A DNA stretch of 64,000 bases, from contig NZ_CP118866.1 of assembly GCF_029101545.1 (NCBI RefSeq), forward strand, positions 372,001 through 436,000, in the 5' to 3' direction. The DNA comes from Amygdalobacter indicium (GTDB lineage Bacteria > Bacillota > Clostridia > Saccharofermentanales > Fastidiosipilaceae). The notes beneath the pieces are model-generated. The model ran no database searches and was not told the origin of the DNA. It was given only the letters and a program-made list of their open reading frames with translations. Shown here one piece after another: positions 62,028 through 64,000 of this stretch. The position numbers and the translations under genes are program-made. Within the stretch, counting starts at the first letter, position 1. Each line of letters starts with the position of its first letter.

Positions 62028-63014
62028 ATGCAAAAGATTATAGAAATGACTCCGACGCAAAGCTCGATGCTTTTAGGAGCATATAACAAGAATGTACGTA
62101 ATTTGGAGCGGGATTTTCTTTGCACCATTGAGCCTGCGGCCGCCGGATTGGTCCTGAACGGTGAAGATGAGGCCAAGCTGGAGCAGGCAGCCTTAATTGT
62201 TGAGCGTTTGTATGATTTATTGTGTAAAGGACATAATTTAACGGAGCAGACGAGTTGCTATTTAGCTGACAGTTTATTGGCAGGAGATAGCGAACAGGTA
62301 GCGAGCTATAATCCCGATTTAGTTTGTGTTACAGCCAAAGGCCGTGAAATTAAAGCTAAGACCAAGGGTCAGGCGAATTATGTTAAAGCTATTCTGCATA
62401 ACGAAATAACCTTTGCTATCGGACCAGCCGGCACGGGCAAAACGTTTTTGGCAGTAGCAATTGCCGTTAACGCCTTCCGCAAAAAGGAAGTAGATCGTAT
62501 CATTTTAACCAGACCGGCAGTTGAAGCGGGGGAAAAGCTGGGATTTTTACCGGGAGATTTACAAACAAAAGTTGATCCTTATATGCGTCCGCTATATGAT
62601 GCTTTACAGGAACTTATGGGAGTAGATCAGTATCTGAGCAACTTGGAGAAAGGTCTGATTGAAGTTTCACCTCTGGCCTATATGCGCGGCCGAACGTTGG
62701 ATAATGCTTTTATTATTCTGGATGAAGCGCAGAATACAACGCCGGAACAGATGAAGATGTTTCTGACCCGCTTGGGATTCAATTCCAAAGTTGTCGTGAC
62801 GGGTGATTTGACGCAGATTGACCTGGAAGTTAAGCAGCGTTCCGGTTTGCAGATTATTAAGCCGATTTTACAGCATATAGAGAGTATTAAATTTATCGAA
62901 TTAAATAATTTGGATGTCGTACGTAATCCTTTAGTCCAGAAAATTGTAGCGGCGTATGAAGTGTATGACAAGGAAAAAGGTGCTCGTTTTCGCCGGAAAA
63001 AGAGTGAACGGTGA
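62028..63014 (+). CDS. phoH: PhoH family ATPase
   Basis: 328 residues, normal for PhoH/YbeZ. Walker A GPAGTGKTFLA, the block LTRPAVEAGEKLGFLPGDLQ and Walker B FIILDEAQNTTPEQMKMFLTR are present, with VTGDLTQID following. It is a predicted RNA-processing ATPase that in Bacillota is encoded next to the 7TM-HD protein and YbeY, as here. AGAGG precedes the ATG; the next gene starts three bases after its stop. Confidence 0.93.
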   Translation: MQKIIEMTPTQSSMLLGAYNKNVRNLERDFLCTIEPAAAGLVLNGEDEAKLEQAALIVERLYDLLCKGHNLTEQTSCYLADSLLAGDSEQVASYNPDLVCVTAKGREIKAKTKGQANYVKAILHNEITFAIGPAGTGKTFLAVAIAVNAFRKKEVDRIILTRPAVEAGEKLGFLPGDLQTKVDPYMRPLYDALQELMGVDQYLSNLEKGLIEVSPLAYMRGRTLDNAFIILDEAQNTTPEQMKMFLTRLGFNSKVVVTGDLTQIDLEVKQRSGLQIIKPILQHIESIKFIELNNLDVVRNPLVQKIVAAYEVYDKEKGARFRRKKSER

Positions 63015-63017
63015 TTT

Positions 63018-64000
63018 ATGCGTTTTGATTTCAGAAAGTTAAGTAAATTTGCACGTTACAGTATAGCTTTATGCTTGTCTGTATTACTTTTAGGCGTGAT
63101 TTATTGGCAATTTTTGCCGGAAAAATATGATCTGCATGTCGGTCAGGTTTCCCAGTATGATATTGTGGCGACTCACAGTCTGGTCGATTACAATGCGACT
63201 CGTTTGAAAGCTATAGCGGAAGCCAGCGCAATCAGCCCGATATTTGCCCGTTCCGAAGAAATGTCGGCCAAGTCGTTGGCGAAGCTGGATGATTATTTAT
63301 CGCAAATTTATCAATACCGTCTGCCCGTATGGCAGGGTTTTGCCCAAGTCAGCGGCGAAAAATTGAAAGATACGTTGTCCGATGCGCTGGCCGATTTTAA
63401 GAATACATTCCCGGAAAATTCGGAAGAAGGCGCTAAACCTGATACGGACGCCGCTTTGCCGGCAAACGGTGAAAAAGATAAAGACAAGGCTGCGGACAAA
63501 GATAATGCCAATGATAAGGATGCGGATAAAGACAGCGATTCCAAGTCGCAGGCAGCCCCGGCTAAAAAATCTGAACCGGCGAAGATTAAGGAAAAGGTAA
63601 AAGAAAAAGTTGAGGCCTCCTATCCGCATAAAGCGACATTACAGAAACTCGCCGATAAAATCAACGATTACAGTCGGGACCGGAATGTTTATGTTTCAAG
63701 AGCATCGGCTACCTTGTTGGCGGAAGCCGAACCGAGTGTGTTCATGTCGCTGGTTATTGAACTGCGGACTGTAGCCAAGTCGATTATGAGTCAGGATCTG
63801 AACAAAGAAAAATTGGATATTACTATTACACATAAGTGCAGTAAATTGGTGGAAACAGTTAAAAGTTATGCCGATTTGTACGGGGTCGGAGCACCGATTC
63901 TGCGCAGCTTGCTTGCTCCTAATTTGCGCTATGATGCTGAAGCGACGAAAGAGGCGCGTACGACGGTTTATGAACGGGCAATGAAAAACCCGGTGCAAAT
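63018..64000 (+). CDS. pgpH: 7TM-HD family protein (PgpH-like c-di-AMP phosphodiesterase), N-terminal part
   Basis: Open frame of 327 codons that runs off the right edge without a stop. A membrane segment near 13-33 (YSIALCLSVLLLGVIYW) is followed by the extracellular 7TMR-HDED domain (DLHVGQVSQYDIVATHSLVD). Inside that domain, at about 135-200, lies a highly charged low-complexity insertion rich in Lys, Asp and Ala. The membrane helices and HD domain that degrade c-di-AMP would lie beyond the window. It begins three bases after phoH, the usual neighbour. Confidence 0.82.
   Translation, partial: MRFDFRKLSKFARYSIALCLSVLLLGVIYWQFLPEKYDLHVGQVSQYDIVATHSLVDYNATRLKAIAEASAISPIFARSEEMSAKSLAKLDDYLSQIYQYRLPVWQGFAQVSGEKLKDTLSDALADFKNTFPENSEEGAKPDTDAALPANGEKDKDKAADKDNANDKDADKDSDSKSQAAPAKKSEPAKIKEKVKEKVEASYPHKATLQKLADKINDYSRDRNVYVSRASATLLAEAEPSVFMSLVIELRTVAKSIMSQDLNKEKLDITITHKCSKLVETVKSYADLYGVGAPILRSLLAPNLRYDAEATKEARTTVYERAMKNPVQ

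Noticed and set aside
1..64000. CRISPR arrays, rRNA genes, prophage modules
   Set aside because: I saw no regularly spaced repeats, no rRNA sequence and no phage structural or integrase genes anywhere in the window.

Overview
The window looks like chromosomal DNA of a fermentative, low-to-moderate GC Bacillota, most likely a Clostridia-type organism. The evidence is strong AGGAGG-type ribosome binding sites, the gene runs tig-clpP-clpX and yicC-remA-gmk, addB/addA in place of recBCD, guanine and preQ1-II riboswitches, and a PgpH-type 7TM-HD protein. I cannot name the genus from sequence alone.

Layout. 1-423: start of a YibE/F-like membrane protein (minus strand). 488-13799: an accessory island bounded by a perfect 34-bp direct repeat and by inverted copies of a 17-bp transposon-end-like motif. 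It carries a complete alpha-glucoside catabolic locus: a LacI regulator, a lipoprotein sugar-binding protein, two ABC permeases, a GH31 alpha-glucosidase, beta-phosphoglucomutase, and the divergent GH65 phosphorylase and six-hairpin glycosidase-like gene. Debris follows: a decapitated secreted protein, an hsdM fragment, a GNAT gene and a frameshifted membrane protein. 13855-24306: addB and addA, separated by an IS1341-type TnpB element. 24293-34450: a TadA-like deaminase, galK, a zinc-ribbon membrane protein, an acyl-CoA synthetase, a thioredoxin-reductase-like protein, a nucleotidyltransferase, a guanine-riboswitch-controlled xanthine permease and a CDF transporter. 34540-38407: an ATP-grasp ligase, an AsnB-type amidotransferase and an aspartate racemase, which fit together as a D-aspartate/D-asparagine peptidoglycan cross-bridge pathway. 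38444-51699: split ThrE-type exporter, preQ1-II-controlled queT, a methyltransferase, yicC-remA-gmk, tig-clpP-clpX, a possible sortase substrate, a PC4-like protein, YitT, an enlarged ispE and an NfeD/SPFH pair.

51758-55589 is the most exciting part: a compact quorum-sensing-controlled RiPP locus. A 23-codon SHP-type pheromone gene, absent from ordinary gene calls, is divergent to an Rgg regulator. The Rgg gene is followed by a 41-residue precursor peptide ending in RRRY, a radical SAM/SPASM maturase and an MFS exporter. The shp and precursor promoters share an identical 17-bp motif placed exactly 23 bp before each -10 hexamer. This is the architecture of streptococcal Rgg/SHP RaS-RiPP systems (RRR subfamily), here in a non-streptococcal genomic setting.

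55835-64000 returns to housekeeping genes: hemW, a small lipoprotein, tRNA-Lys(CUU), an oligopeptide-binding-like lipoprotein overlapping lspA, an rluD-type pseudouridine synthase, phoH and the start of pgpH.
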